Shown here: positions 15,287 to 23,961 of the stretch, in pieces | Numbering within the stretch: position 1 is the first letter of the stretch | Layout: each line of letters begins with the position of its first letter | Source: Paractinoplanes ovalisporus | Lineage (GTDB): Bacteria > Actinomycetota > Actinomycetes > Mycobacteriales > Micromonosporaceae | Reading direction: 5' to 3' | DNA length: 64,000 nucleotides | Assembly (NCBI RefSeq): GCF_016834655.1 | Contig: NZ_JAENHP010000004.1 | Coordinates: forward strand, 744,001 to 808,000 | The notes under the pieces: model-generated | What the model was told of the DNA's origin: nothing | The model's database searches: none | What the model saw: the letters and a program-made list of their open reading frames with translations, nothing else | Translations under genes and position numbers: made by a program

Positions 15287-17341
15287 GTGAAGAACCGCAA
15301 CATCAGCAAACTTGCCGTACCCGTCGGGGTGGTCGGCATCGTCCTCATGATGGTCGTGCCCTTGCCGACCTTCCTGCTGGACATGCTGATCGCGCTCAAC
15401 ATCACGGCCGCTCTGCTGATCATGCTGACCAGCATGTTCGTCCAGAAACCGCTGGACTTCTCGATCTTCCCGGCCCTGCTGCTGGTGGCCACCCTGTTCC
15501 GCCTCGCGCTCAACATCAGCGCGACCCGGCTCGTGCTCAGCGAGGGTGACGCCGGCAAGGTGATCCACGCGTTCGGCAGCTTCGTCGTCGGTGGCAACCT
15601 GGTCATCGGTCTGGTGATCTTCCTGATCCTGGTCATCGTCCAGATGGTCGTGGTCACCAAGGGCGCCGAGCGCGTGGCCGAGGTGGGCGCCCGGTTCACC
15701 CTCGACGCCATGCCGGGTAAGCAGATGGCGATCGACGCCGACCTGAACGCCGGCCTGATCGACGAGGACCAGGCCAAGAAGCGCCGGGCCGAGGTGGGCG
15801 CCGAGGCCGAGTTCTACGGCGCCATGGACGGTGGTTCCAAGTTCGTCAAGGGTGACGCCATCGCGGCCGTCATCATCACGCTGATCAACCTGGTCGGCGG
15901 CTTCGCCATCGGCGTGGCCCAGCAGGGCATGTCGGCCGGCGACGCGATGAACCACTACAGCCTGCTGAGCATCGGCGACGGTCTGGTCTCGCAGATCCCG
16001 GCCCTGCTGCTCTCGGTCGCCACCGGTCTGATCGTGACCCGCTCGGCGACCTCGGGCGACATGGGCTCGACGGTCACCACCCAGCTCAGCCAGAACAAGC
16101 TCGCGCTGCGCATCGCCGGTGGCGCGTCGCTCGCCCTGTGCGTCATCCCGGGCCTGCCCAAACTCCCGTTCCTGGTGGTCGGCGCGGGGGTCCTGTTCGC
16201 CGCCCAGAAGATCAAGGATCCGGTGCCGGAGGACGAGCAGGCGGCGATCGCGGCGGCCGGCGAGGCGCCCGAGATGCCGCCCGCGGACTCGCCCGAGCAA
16301 CTCCTGGGCGAGATGCGGGTCGACCCGCTGGAGCTGGCGCTCTCACCCGACCTGGTCGACCTGGTCGACGCCAGCAGCGGTGACCTGCTCGACCGCGTAC
16401 GGGCTCTGCGGCGCAAGATGGCGATGGAGCTCGGCGTGATCATGCCGCCGGTGCGCACGCGCGACGATCTCGACCTTCCGCTCTCCTCGTACGCCATCCG
16501 GATCTCCGGCACCGACGCCGGCACCGGCGAGGCGCCGCCGGGCACGGTGCTGGCGATCGGCGACGGGCTCCAGGGCCTGCCCGGCAAGGCCGGCGTCGAG
16601 CCGGTGTTCGGCCTGCCCGGCAAGTGGGTCCCCTCCGAGCTGCACTACCAGGCCGAGCTCTCCGGTGCGACCGTCGTCGACCGGGCCAGCGTGATCATCA
16701 CGCACCTGGCCGAAGTGGTCCGCAGCAACGCGAGCCGGCTGCTCGGCCGCGAGGACGTGCGCGCGCTGACCGAGACGGTCAAGCGCACCCACCCGGTCGT
16801 GGTCGAGGAGTTGACGCCCGCGGTGCTCAGCCTCGGCCAGATTCAGAAGGTGCTCCAGGGGCTGCTCGACGAGGGCGTGCCGATCCGCGACCTGGTCCGC
16901 ATCTTCGAGGCACTCTCCCTTCGAGCGAAGGTCTCCGTCGACCAGGACAGCCTGGTCGAGGCGGCCCGTGCGGCTCTGGGTCCCGCCATCGCGGCCCAGT
17001 ACACGACCGCCGGCCGTCTCACGGTGATCACGCTCGATCCCATGCTCGAGCAGCAACTGCTCGAATCTCTGCGGCCCAGTGAGACGGGGGCCTTCATGGC
17101 GATCGACGGCATGCGTGCCGAGGCGATCGTCAGTGAGGCGGCCCGGCTCACCGAGACCGCGGAACAGCAGGGTCTGGCCCCGGTGCTGGCCTGCTCGCCA
17201 CAGTTGCGACTGCCCCTGATGCGTCTTCTGCGCGCCGGCTCACGCCGGGTCCAGGTGCTGTCGTACGGCGAAATCTCTGGTTCCACAGCACAGATCGAGA
17301 CGATTGGGGTGGTCAACGGTGCCTACGCGGGTGCTGCTTGA
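15287..17341 (+). CDS. flhA: FlhA export-gate protein
   Basis: A 684-residue FlhA. Eight membrane helices fill residues 8-305, with the FHIPEP region represented by SMFVQKPLDFSIFPALLLV, RLALNISATRLVL and, in the cytoplasmic loop, ERVAEVGARFTLDAMPGKQM. The large cytoplasmic domain (about 330-680) docks export substrates and chaperones. The GTG start at 15287 follows GGAAGG. The 3' end overlaps the next gene by 23 bases. Confidence 0.95.
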   Translation: MKNRNISKLAVPVGVVGIVLMMVVPLPTFLLDMLIALNITAALLIMLTSMFVQKPLDFSIFPALLLVATLFRLALNISATRLVLSEGDAGKVIHAFGSFVVGGNLVIGLVIFLILVIVQMVVVTKGAERVAEVGARFTLDAMPGKQMAIDADLNAGLIDEDQAKKRRAEVGAEAEFYGAMDGGSKFVKGDAIAAVIITLINLVGGFAIGVAQQGMSAGDAMNHYSLLSIGDGLVSQIPALLLSVATGLIVTRSATSGDMGSTVTTQLSQNKLALRIAGGASLALCVIPGLPKLPFLVVGAGVLFAAQKIKDPVPEDEQAAIAAAGEAPEMPPADSPEQLLGEMRVDPLELALSPDLVDLVDASSGDLLDRVRALRRKMAMELGVIMPPVRTRDDLDLPLSSYAIRISGTDAGTGEAPPGTVLAIGDGLQGLPGKAGVEPVFGLPGKWVPSELHYQAELSGATVVDRASVIITHLAEVVRSNASRLLGREDVRALTETVKRTHPVVVEELTPAVLSLGQIQKVLQGLLDEGVPIRDLVRIFEALSLRAKVSVDQDSLVEAARAALGPAIAAQYTTAGRLTVITLDPMLEQQLLESLRPSETGAFMAIDGMRAEAIVSEAARLTETAEQQGLAPVLACSPQLRLPLMRLLRAGSRRVQVLSYGEISGSTAQIETIGVVNGAYAGAA

Positions 17342-18989
17342 GGGGCCGGCCATCGAGCCGTTGCTGGCTCAGGTGCGCGATGAGTACGGCTCCCGTGTCC
17401 GGATCATCTCCGCCGACAAGGTCCGCAGTGGCGGTGTCGGTGGCTTCTTCGCGAAACAGCATTACGAGCTGTCGGTCGAGGTGCCGGACCCGAACGAGGA
17501 CAGGAATGACATGGCTTCACGGACGAAGACGGCCGACACCGGCCAGCACAGCCTGGAACGGCTCCTGGAGCGGGCCGAGTCGCAGGACCGGCTCGACGAA
17601 CCCGGCCGGAGCGCCCCGCGCCCGTTCGGATCGTCCTCACCCCGGTCGGTGACGCCGGCGTCGTTCGGCATGACCCGCCCGGGCGAGACCGCGCCCCGGC
17701 CGGCGGCCGAGAACAACTTCGGGGCCGACGAGGGACGCCACGCCGCCCTCGGCGACACCGGGGCCGCCTTCGCCGAGCTGATGGCCGGTCTCAACAGCGG
17801 CACCCCGGGTGGTGGAGGCGGGGGCGAACAGCTCACGTCGCGGCCCAAGCCCGCTCCGCGGGAGGACACCCCGACCGTACGGCCGTTCCGCCCGGCCGCC
17901 GCGAGCGAGTCGCCGGTCAACGTGGCCCGGACGCCTGCCGCGCCGCCGCCCGCGGTGGCGCCGCAGTCGCCCGCCGCCCCGGCCTATGTGCCCGAGCCGC
18001 CCGCTCCGGCCCCGATGGCCGCGGCTCCGATGGCGGCTCCGGCTCCGATGGCCGCTCCGATCAGCCCGGCCGCACCGGCCGCGATGCCGACCTCGCCCGC
18101 GCCCAGCCTGGCCGAGCGGATCGGTGGCCTGGCCGCGAGCGAGATCGAGATCGACGAGGTGCCGCCGGCTCCGGAGCCGGTCATCGAGACCCCGGCGCCC
18201 GAGGTGTACGGGTTCAAGCAGGCCGCGCCGGTCTCGGCCGTCCCGGCCGCCACGCCCGCGCCGGTGCCGGTCGCCGAGCCGGTGGCCGACAACGAGCCGG
18301 TCGTCCGCAACCTCATGTCGGTCGGCATGCCCGAGAACATGGCCCGCCAGATCACCGGCAGCGACACCTACGCCGGCGTTCTGAGTGTGCTGGCCGCGCG
18401 GCCCAGCGCTCCGGGCATTCCGGACGGGCCGGGCGAGATCCTGGTGCTCGCGGGCGACATCAACCTCGGGGTGACGATCGGCCGCCAGCTGCTCGAGCAG
18501 ATCGGCGTGCCCGAGAACCACCTGCTGCTCGCCGCCCAGTCGACGGCCGGCACCGGGCTGCACTCGTCCCGCCTGATCTCGACGCCGGAGTCGGCCGAGT
18601 CCCGGGCCGAGAAGCTGCACAGCGCCGAGGAACCCTGGGTCGTCGTCCTCGAGGCGCCGGTCGGTGGCACCGACACCATCTGGGTCAACGAGATGTGCGA
18701 CGCGATCGGGGCCACCGCGGTCTGGGCGGTCGTCGACGCCACCCGCAAGACCGCCGACAGCGCCCGCCACCTGCGGACGCTCGGCGAGGTCGAGTCGCTG
18801 GTGGTGCACGGCGTCGAGCTGACCGGTGACCCGGCCTCGGTGCTCGGGCTCGAGCTGCCGATCTACTCGCTCGACGGCAAGCCGGCCACTCCGCACGCCT
18901 GGGCCGCCATGCTCTGTGCGCGGATCGCCTCGGACGTCCAGCCGGTCGCCGCGGCCCCGCGGCGCGTCACCCGCTCGGTGCGGCAGTGA
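17319..18989 (+). CDS. FlhF-like protein with degenerate SRP-GTPase domain
   Basis: A 556-residue protein at the flhF position behind flhA. The N-terminal ~55 residues (RVLLEGPAIEPLLAQVRDEY, then SGGVGGFF) resemble the FlhF B-domain. A Pro/Ala-rich linker (about 65-325) leads to a C-terminal alpha/beta domain laid out like the FlhF/SRP NG domain. However, the P-loop GxxGxGKT is replaced by LAGDINLGVTIGRQ, and no DTAG or TKLD motif is seen, so GTP binding looks lost. The GTG 17319 start has GGGGTGG 7 bases upstream; a TTG at 17304 is an alternative. The stop overlaps the next gene. Confidence 0.65.
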   Translation: MPTRVLLEGPAIEPLLAQVRDEYGSRVRIISADKVRSGGVGGFFAKQHYELSVEVPDPNEDRNDMASRTKTADTGQHSLERLLERAESQDRLDEPGRSAPRPFGSSSPRSVTPASFGMTRPGETAPRPAAENNFGADEGRHAALGDTGAAFAELMAGLNSGTPGGGGGGEQLTSRPKPAPREDTPTVRPFRPAAASESPVNVARTPAAPPPAVAPQSPAAPAYVPEPPAPAPMAAAPMAAPAPMAAPISPAAPAAMPTSPAPSLAERIGGLAASEIEIDEVPPAPEPVIETPAPEVYGFKQAAPVSAVPAATPAPVPVAEPVADNEPVVRNLMSVGMPENMARQITGSDTYAGVLSVLAARPSAPGIPDGPGEILVLAGDINLGVTIGRQLLEQIGVPENHLLLAAQSTAGTGLHSSRLISTPESAESRAEKLHSAEEPWVVVLEAPVGGTDTIWVNEMCDAIGATAVWAVVDATRKTADSARHLRTLGEVESLVVHGVELTGDPASVLGLELPIYSLDGKPATPHAWAAMLCARIASDVQPVAAAPRRVTRSVRQ

Positions 18990-19228
18990 TCCGTCCGTCG
19001 GTTCTGCTGTTCGCGCTCCTGATGAGCGCGCCGGCGCTCTATCGCTACGTCCTCGACCAGATCGATGTCACCGAGGTACTGATCCGGTTCGTGATCGCGG
19101 TTCCGATCGCCGCGCTGCTGCTGGCGGCGTTGCGGTTCGTCACCGCGGGTTACGGCCGGCCGGAGGGGAAGCCGGAAGGCGCCCCGGTGACGCCGACGCC
19201 CATGGACGGGACGGAGAAGCCGGCCTGA
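18986..19228 (+). CDS. Small two-helix membrane protein, unknown
   Basis: An 80-residue protein starting at GTG 18986, overlapping the FlhF-like stop (GTGA). Two hydrophobic helices (about 5-22 and 30-54) are followed by a Pro/Glu/Lys tail. I do not recognise it. It is the only small two-helix membrane protein in the flagellar region, and fliQ (also two helices, ~90 residues) is missing, but the FliQ signature QAxTQIQEQTL is not present, so it is not called FliQ. Confidence 0.65.
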   Translation: MIRPSVLLFALLMSAPALYRYVLDQIDVTEVLIRFVIAVPIAALLLAALRFVTAGYGRPEGKPEGAPVTPTPMDGTEKPA

Positions 19229-19242
19229 CCAGGGTCAGCAAA

Positions 19243-19280
19243 AGAGGGGGTGACCGCTTCGGCGGCCACCCCCTCTTCTT
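19243..19280. terminator. Bidirectional terminator between flhA unit and fliK
   Basis: A 15-bp stem with one mismatch and a TTCG tetraloop (19243-19257 with 19262-19276). On the minus strand it is followed by TTTTGC, and on the plus strand by TCTTGC, so it can end both converging units. Confidence 0.88.
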
Positions 19281-19298
19281 GCTGTGGAGAAGGAAGCG

Positions 19299-21044
19299 CT
19301 AGGCGTGCGTGTCCAGGCGGCTGGTGCCCGGGGCGGCCCGGCGGATCGTCGGAGCGGTCGTCTCGGCGGTGGCCGGTCCGGCCGTGGTGTCCCGGCGGCC
19401 GCCGCCCGGGAGACCGCCCTGGGTGAACTGCTGCCGGGCCTGCTCCTGCTGGGCGTTGCCCTGCCTCAGATCGAGCGAGGTGTTGCGGAAACCGGCGTCG
19501 TTCAGCTCGCGGCGCAGGTCGTCCATGGCGTTGCGCAGCGCCTCGTTGCCGGCGTCGGTGCCGCTGGTCAGCTGCACGTTGATCTCGCCGTTGCGGATCT
19601 CGGCCACCACCTGCACCGGGCCCAGGTCGACGGGGTGCAGGTGCACGGTCAGCCGGTGTACGCCGTCCGCGTCCAGCTTGAGCGGGATGATCCGGGTGGC
19701 CAGCTGGGCGGCGGTCGGCTGGAAGGCCTGCGCCGGGCTGGGCGGGGGTGCGGTGCCGGCGGCGGGCGCGGCCGGAGCAGCCGCCTGCGGTCCGGTGACT
19801 CCGGCGATGCCGGCCTGGCCGAGCGCGCCCGGGGTCGCGGTGCCGTCCGGGGCCACGCCGGGGGCGGCGGCCGGGTTGACCGGGTTGGCGGTCGGGGCGG
19901 CGGTGCCGGCGTCGGTCTGGGCCTGGTCGGGCATCGCCGCCGGCGGCCCGGCCGTGGCGTCCGGCTGGGCCGCGGGGTCGGCGGGCGTGGTGCCGGTGGG
20001 TGTGGGAGCCGGTCCGGCCGGCGTGGTGGCCGTCGCGGCGTCGGTCGTAGGCGGGGCGAGGCCGGCCGGGCGTGGCCCGGCCATCGGGGTCTCGATGCCG
20101 GCGGGCGAGGTGAGCGTGGCCGCGGCGTCGGCCGCGGCCAGCGGTCCGGCCGGTGTCGCGGTGCCGGTGGGGTCGGTGCCGACGGCCGGATGGCCGTCCT
20201 GGCCACCCTGGGCCGCGGCGGCGTTCTGGGCGACCTGGGCGGCGAGGGCGGGCGGAAGAGCCGTGCCGGGAGTGGCCGTACCGGGAGTCCCGGTGCCAGG
20301 AGCACCCGTGCCCGGCTGAGCAGCGGCCGCGTCCGGGGCCGGCGCGTTCGCGGCGGCCTGAGGGGTGGCGGGCCGGATGGGTCCTCCGGCGAGCGAGACG
20401 GCGTCAGAGGCATCGCCCTTCGCGGCCTCGGCCGGGGCGTTCGGGTTGGCCGGCTGCGGCGGGGCGGCTCCGGCGGTCGCGGCGGCGGTCTGCGCGGCGC
20501 TCGATGGGGTGGCGGCCGCCTGAGCCTCCGCCGGTCTGGTCTCGTCGGCGCCGGTGGTCGTGCCGGAGGAGTCGGTCTTTTTGTCGCCGTCGGCGCGCTC
20601 GGTCCCAGTGCGACCGGCGGTTTCCTGAGCGTCGGCCGGGCGATCGGTCTGGCGGTCGGCGGGGCGGTCGGCGCGACGCTGATCGGCCCGGTTCGTGGCG
20701 GCGGCCCGGTCGGCCGCGTCACGCTGCAGGGCGCTGCGCCCGGCGGCGGCCTGCTCGGCCTCGGCCCGGCGGTCAGCGGCCCGATCGGCGGCGCGGTCCG
20801 CGGCCGCCCGGTCGGCGGCGCGGTCCATGGTCCGGTCGGCGGCCCGGTCCTCGGCGGTCCGCTGATCGGCGGTCCGGCGGTCGTCGCGCCCGTCCGCCCG
20901 GTTCGGCTCGTCCCGCTTCGGCTTGTCGAGCTCGGCCGAGAGCGCGGAACCGAACTCCTCCGCGCCCTCGCCCCGCTTGCTGCCGGGACGACGGCCGATG
21001 TCGGCGACCGACGCGCGGTCGGGCCCGCTGACGGAATTCGGCAT
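19299..21044 (-). CDS. fliK: FliK hook-length control protein
   Basis: A 581-residue molecular ruler. The conserved Flg_hook domain lies near the C terminus (about 440-535) with IPLKLDADGVHRLTVHLHP, VDLGPVQVVAEI and LRNAMDDLRRELNDAG. The rest is low complexity: residues ~55-145 are repeats of the DRAADR type and the middle is Pro/Ala/Thr-rich, as expected for an extended ruler. It acts with FlhB to switch export from hook to filament. It is the last gene of the fliJ-hydrolase-fliK unit. Confidence 0.88.
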   Translation of the reverse strand: MPNSVSGPDRASVADIGRRPGSKRGEGAEEFGSALSAELDKPKRDEPNRADGRDDRRTADQRTAEDRAADRTMDRAADRAAADRAADRAADRRAEAEQAAAGRSALQRDAADRAAATNRADQRRADRPADRQTDRPADAQETAGRTGTERADGDKKTDSSGTTTGADETRPAEAQAAATPSSAAQTAAATAGAAPPQPANPNAPAEAAKGDASDAVSLAGGPIRPATPQAAANAPAPDAAAAQPGTGAPGTGTPGTATPGTALPPALAAQVAQNAAAAQGGQDGHPAVGTDPTGTATPAGPLAAADAAATLTSPAGIETPMAGPRPAGLAPPTTDAATATTPAGPAPTPTGTTPADPAAQPDATAGPPAAMPDQAQTDAGTAAPTANPVNPAAAPGVAPDGTATPGALGQAGIAGVTGPQAAAPAAPAAGTAPPPSPAQAFQPTAAQLATRIIPLKLDADGVHRLTVHLHPVDLGPVQVVAEIRNGEINVQLTSGTDAGNEALRNAMDDLRRELNDAGFRNTSLDLRQGNAQQEQARQQFTQGGLPGGGRRDTTAGPATAETTAPTIRRAAPGTSRLDTHA

Positions 21045-21082
21045 CTTGATCAGCCTCTCCTTCAGGTTGGGGCGCTCGGCGG

Positions 21083-22093
21083 TCAGCCGCCGAGCGCGGC
21101 GAGGGCCTTCTGGACCTTCGGGACATAGGCCTGGGTCTCCGAGAACGGCGGGATGCCGCCGTACCGGTGCACCGCGCCGCCGCCCGCGTTGTAGGCGGCC
21201 AGAGCCAGCGGCAGCGACTTGAACTCACGCAGGTTGCGGGCCAGCAGCTTGGCCCCGCCGTTGATCGCCTGCTCGGGGTCGAACGAGTTCTTGACGCCCA
21301 GGCCGCGCGCGGTCGACGGCATGAGCTGCATGAGCCCCTGCGCGCCGGCCTTGCTGACGGCCTGCGGGTCGTACCCGGACTCGACCTTGGCCACCGCGGC
21401 CAGCAGCTTGGGGGAGACGCCGTAGCGGTTGCCGGCCTTGACGAACATGTCGGCGTACGGAACTCCGGCCAGCGAGCCGGTGCCCTGCAGACTGGCCGGC
21501 CGGACCGCGGCGACGTTCTGACCACCGGCCACCGCGGAGAAGTCTGAGACGACCCGGCGGATGTGCGTGGGCTTCTCGTAGACACTCTGGATCTTGACGT
21601 GGTCACCCGGCTTGGGCGCCGCGATCATCTTGTTGTCGCCGAGGTAGATGGCGACGTGGTCGACGGGGGAGTCGAACGCCAGGATGTCGCCCGGCTTGGC
21701 CTGGGCCAGGTTGGCCACCGGCTCGCCGGCCTTGGCCTGCTGATGGGACAGGCGGGGCAGCTTGATGCCGAGGTCGCTGTAGGCGCGCTGCACCAGCGCC
21801 GAGCAGTCCAGGCCCTTGTCGGGGTCGGTGCTTCCGAAGACGTACGGGGTGCCGAGATATTTTTTGGCCGCGTCGACCACGTCCTGGCCGCTGGCCTGGT
21901 TGTTCAGCCGCATCCCGCCGCCCTGGCCGGTCGCGGTGGCCAGCGCCGAGGCGAACGAGACGTTGCCGCCGGCGCCGGTGGTCGTGGCGGTGCCGACGGT
22001 GCCGGTGGCGCCCGGGGCCGGATTGACCGGTGTGAGGCCGAGCTGGCCCTGCAACTCCTGGATGCGGTTGAGCACCCCGGTGACACCGATCAT
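21083..22093 (-). CDS. Bifunctional peptidoglycan hydrolase, NlpC/P60 plus lytic transglycosylase
   Basis: A 336-residue protein. An NlpC/P60 endopeptidase domain (about 70-185) has catalytic Cys in GLDCSALVQRAY and His in VDHVAIYLG. An SLT lytic transglycosylase domain (about 215-330) has the catalytic Glu in VAKVESGYDP, then GAQGLMQLMPSTA and LALAAYNAGGGAV. No signal peptide is visible, so it is probably exported through the flagellar apparatus. Its place between fliJ and fliK suggests that it opens the wall for the rod, the job done by FlgJ in proteobacteria. The ATG overlaps the fliJ stop. Confidence 0.88.
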   Translation of the reverse strand: MIGVTGVLNRIQELQGQLGLTPVNPAPGATGTVGTATTTGAGGNVSFASALATATGQGGGMRLNNQASGQDVVDAAKKYLGTPYVFGSTDPDKGLDCSALVQRAYSDLGIKLPRLSHQQAKAGEPVANLAQAKPGDILAFDSPVDHVAIYLGDNKMIAAPKPGDHVKIQSVYEKPTHIRRVVSDFSAVAGGQNVAAVRPASLQGTGSLAGVPYADMFVKAGNRYGVSPKLLAAVAKVESGYDPQAVSKAGAQGLMQLMPSTARGLGVKNSFDPEQAINGGAKLLARNLREFKSLPLALAAYNAGGGAVHRYGGIPPFSETQAYVPKVQKALAALGG

Positions 22094-22533
22094 TCAGCGC
22101 CTCCGCCGCGAGCGGCGTTGCGGGCCTTGCTGGTCATCGCCAGCTCGTCGAGGTTGGCCTGGTCCCGGCGGAGGTCGTTGGCGCGCACCATCTCGGCGTG
22201 CCGCTCGGCCATCATCTCGACCGCACGGCGGCGTTTGGCGGCGTCGGCCAGCACGGCCATGCGCTCGCGCTCGATCTCCTGCGCGTCGGAGACCATGCGA
22301 TGGGCGCTCATCAGGGCCCCGGCCAGCGACTGGCGGGCGACCAGGCCGGCGACGATGGCGCGGGCCGAGCCCTCGGTGGGCGCCTCGGCTCCGACCAGGT
22401 CGAGATGCTTGCGGCGTACGAGGGCCTCGGCATCACGGATGTCGGCCCGGGACTGGATGACGGCGCCCTTGGCCGCGTCCTCCTGGGCCTTGCGGGCGCG
22501 GAGCACGGGAGAGAGCCGGAAGAAGCGGTTCAA
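22090..22533 (-). CDS. fliJ: FliJ flagellar export protein
   Basis: A 147-residue, all-helical coiled-coil protein beginning MNRFFRLSPVLRARKAQEDAA, the usual FliJ N terminus. FliJ sits in the FliI ATPase ring and links it to FlhA. The start is TTG 22533 with AGGAGG 8 bases upstream. It has its own putative sigma-FliA promoter, and its stop overlaps the next gene by 4 bases. Confidence 0.82.
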   Translation of the reverse strand: MNRFFRLSPVLRARKAQEDAAKGAVIQSRADIRDAEALVRRKHLDLVGAEAPTEGSARAIVAGLVARQSLAGALMSAHRMVSDAQEIERERMAVLADAAKRRRAVEMMAERHAEMVRANDLRRDQANLDELAMTSKARNAARGGGAE

Positions 22534-22578
22534 CGTTCTGCCTCCTAGCGCGGCCGTGGACGGGCCCTCACCTTCCCG

Positions 22579-22604
22579 GTCGGCCCGGCAACCGGATCAC
22601 TGAG
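22579..22604 (-). promoter_or_regulatory. Putative sigma-FliA promoter for fliJ unit
   Basis: CTCA-N16-GCCGAC on the minus strand, one mismatch, 45 bases before fliJ. GCACCCG-N4-GCAACTC at 22610-22627 (plus strand) is a weak TcrA-box-like repeat upstream of it, in the opposite orientation. Confidence 0.6.
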
Positions 22605-22628
22605 CCCTTGCACCCGAGCTGCAACTCG

Positions 22629-23936
22629 TCAGGAAGCAGCGACGAGGGCCCGGAGCTGGGCCCAGGCCTCGTCGGCGGTGACGCGCTCGTCGAGGCCCTG
22701 GCGCAGGAACGCGTTGATGTGCGGCCAGATCGCCGTGGCCCGGTCGGCGTCCGGGTTGGTGCCCGCCACGTACGCCCCGATCTCGACCAGCTCACGGACG
22801 TCGCGGTGAGCGGCCATCAGGCGGCGCAACTCGGTGGCGTCGGCCCGCTGCTCCTTGCTGGTGATCTTATTGGCCACACGCGAGATCGAGTCGAGGGCCT
22901 GGATGCTCGGGAAGTGGCCGGCGGTGGCCAGCTTGCGGTCGAGCACCACGTGACCGTCGAGGATCGAGCGGGCCGCGTCGGCGATCGGCTCGTTGTGGTC
23001 GTCACCCTCGACCAGCACGGTGTAGAGGCCGGTGATGCTGCCCCGCGCGCCCGGCCCGGCCCGCTCCAGCAGCGAGGCCAGCATGGCGAACACCGAGGGC
23101 GGATATCCGCGGGTGGCCGGCGGTTCGCCCACGGACAGCCCCACCTCGCGCTGCGCCATCGCCGCACGCGTCACGCTGTCCATCATCAGCAGCACGTCGG
23201 CGCCCTCGTCGCGGTAGTACTCGGCGATCCGGGTGGCCACGGCGCCGGCCCTCAGGCGTACGAGGGGAGGGGTGTCCGACGTGGCGATGACCACCACCGA
23301 CCTCGCCAGCCCCTCCTCGCCCAGGTCGTGCTCGATGAACTCGCGGACCTCGCGGCCACGCTCACCGACCAGGGCGACCACGTTCAGCTCGGCCGAGGTG
23401 CCTCGGGTGATCATGCTCATCAGCGTCGACTTGCCGACGCCGGAGCCGGCGAAGATGCCGATGCGCTGCCCCCGCCCGCAGGGCACGAGCGTGTCCAGGA
23501 CCCGTACGCCCAGGGACATCGGCTTGTCGACCAGCTGGCGTTCCATGGCCGACGGGGGCGCCGCGTCGATGCTGACCATGTGGCCCTTGAGCGGCGGTCC
23601 GCCGTCCATCGGGCGGCCCAGCCCGTCCAGGATGCGGCCCTGCAGGTCGGGGCCGACCGCGACCCGCAGCGGCCCGCCCGTGCTGATGACCGGTGTGCCC
23701 GTGCCGAGCCCGGCGATCGGGCCCAGCGGCAGGCAGGAGAGCTTGTCGCCCTCGATCGCGGCCACCTCGGCGAAGATCGCGTCGGCGCCCTCGCCCATCT
23801 GCACCAGGTCGCCGACCCGGGCGTCGACGCCACTGACGGTCACCCGCAGGCCGACCGCGCCGACCACCTTGCCCCGTGTGAGCGGGCGGGCCGCCTCGAT
23901 CGCCGCCGTCATGCGGTGCCGGAACACGTCCGTCAT
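22629..23936 (-). CDS. fliI: FliI flagellar export ATPase
   Basis: A 435-residue F1-beta-like ATPase that powers type III export. Walker A is GIFAGSGVGKSTL (about 161-173), Walker B is VLLMMDSVTR, and SVGEPPATRGYPPSVFA is the typical FliI/F1 segment. The N-terminal domain (1-90) is the beta barrel. The distal gene of the flgB operon; fliJ follows after ~95 bases with its own promoter. Confidence 0.95.
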   Translation of the reverse strand: MTDVFRHRMTAAIEAARPLTRGKVVGAVGLRVTVSGVDARVGDLVQMGEGADAIFAEVAAIEGDKLSCLPLGPIAGLGTGTPVISTGGPLRVAVGPDLQGRILDGLGRPMDGGPPLKGHMVSIDAAPPSAMERQLVDKPMSLGVRVLDTLVPCGRGQRIGIFAGSGVGKSTLMSMITRGTSAELNVVALVGERGREVREFIEHDLGEEGLARSVVVIATSDTPPLVRLRAGAVATRIAEYYRDEGADVLLMMDSVTRAAMAQREVGLSVGEPPATRGYPPSVFAMLASLLERAGPGARGSITGLYTVLVEGDDHNEPIADAARSILDGHVVLDRKLATAGHFPSIQALDSISRVANKITSKEQRADATELRRLMAAHRDVRELVEIGAYVAGTNPDADRATAIWPHINAFLRQGLDERVTADEAWAQLRALVAAS

Positions 23937-23961
23937 CTTGTGCCTCTCCGTTGACGCCGGG

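Noticed and set aside
18986..19228. Calling the small membrane protein FliQ
   Set aside because: Two helices and a weak QI...IAV resemblance only; the FliQ signature is absent.
19284..21128. Long plus-strand open frame of 614 codons opposite fliK
   Set aside because: Gly/Arg-rich shadow produced by high G+C codon bias; the minus-strand FliK has a recognisable Flg_hook domain.
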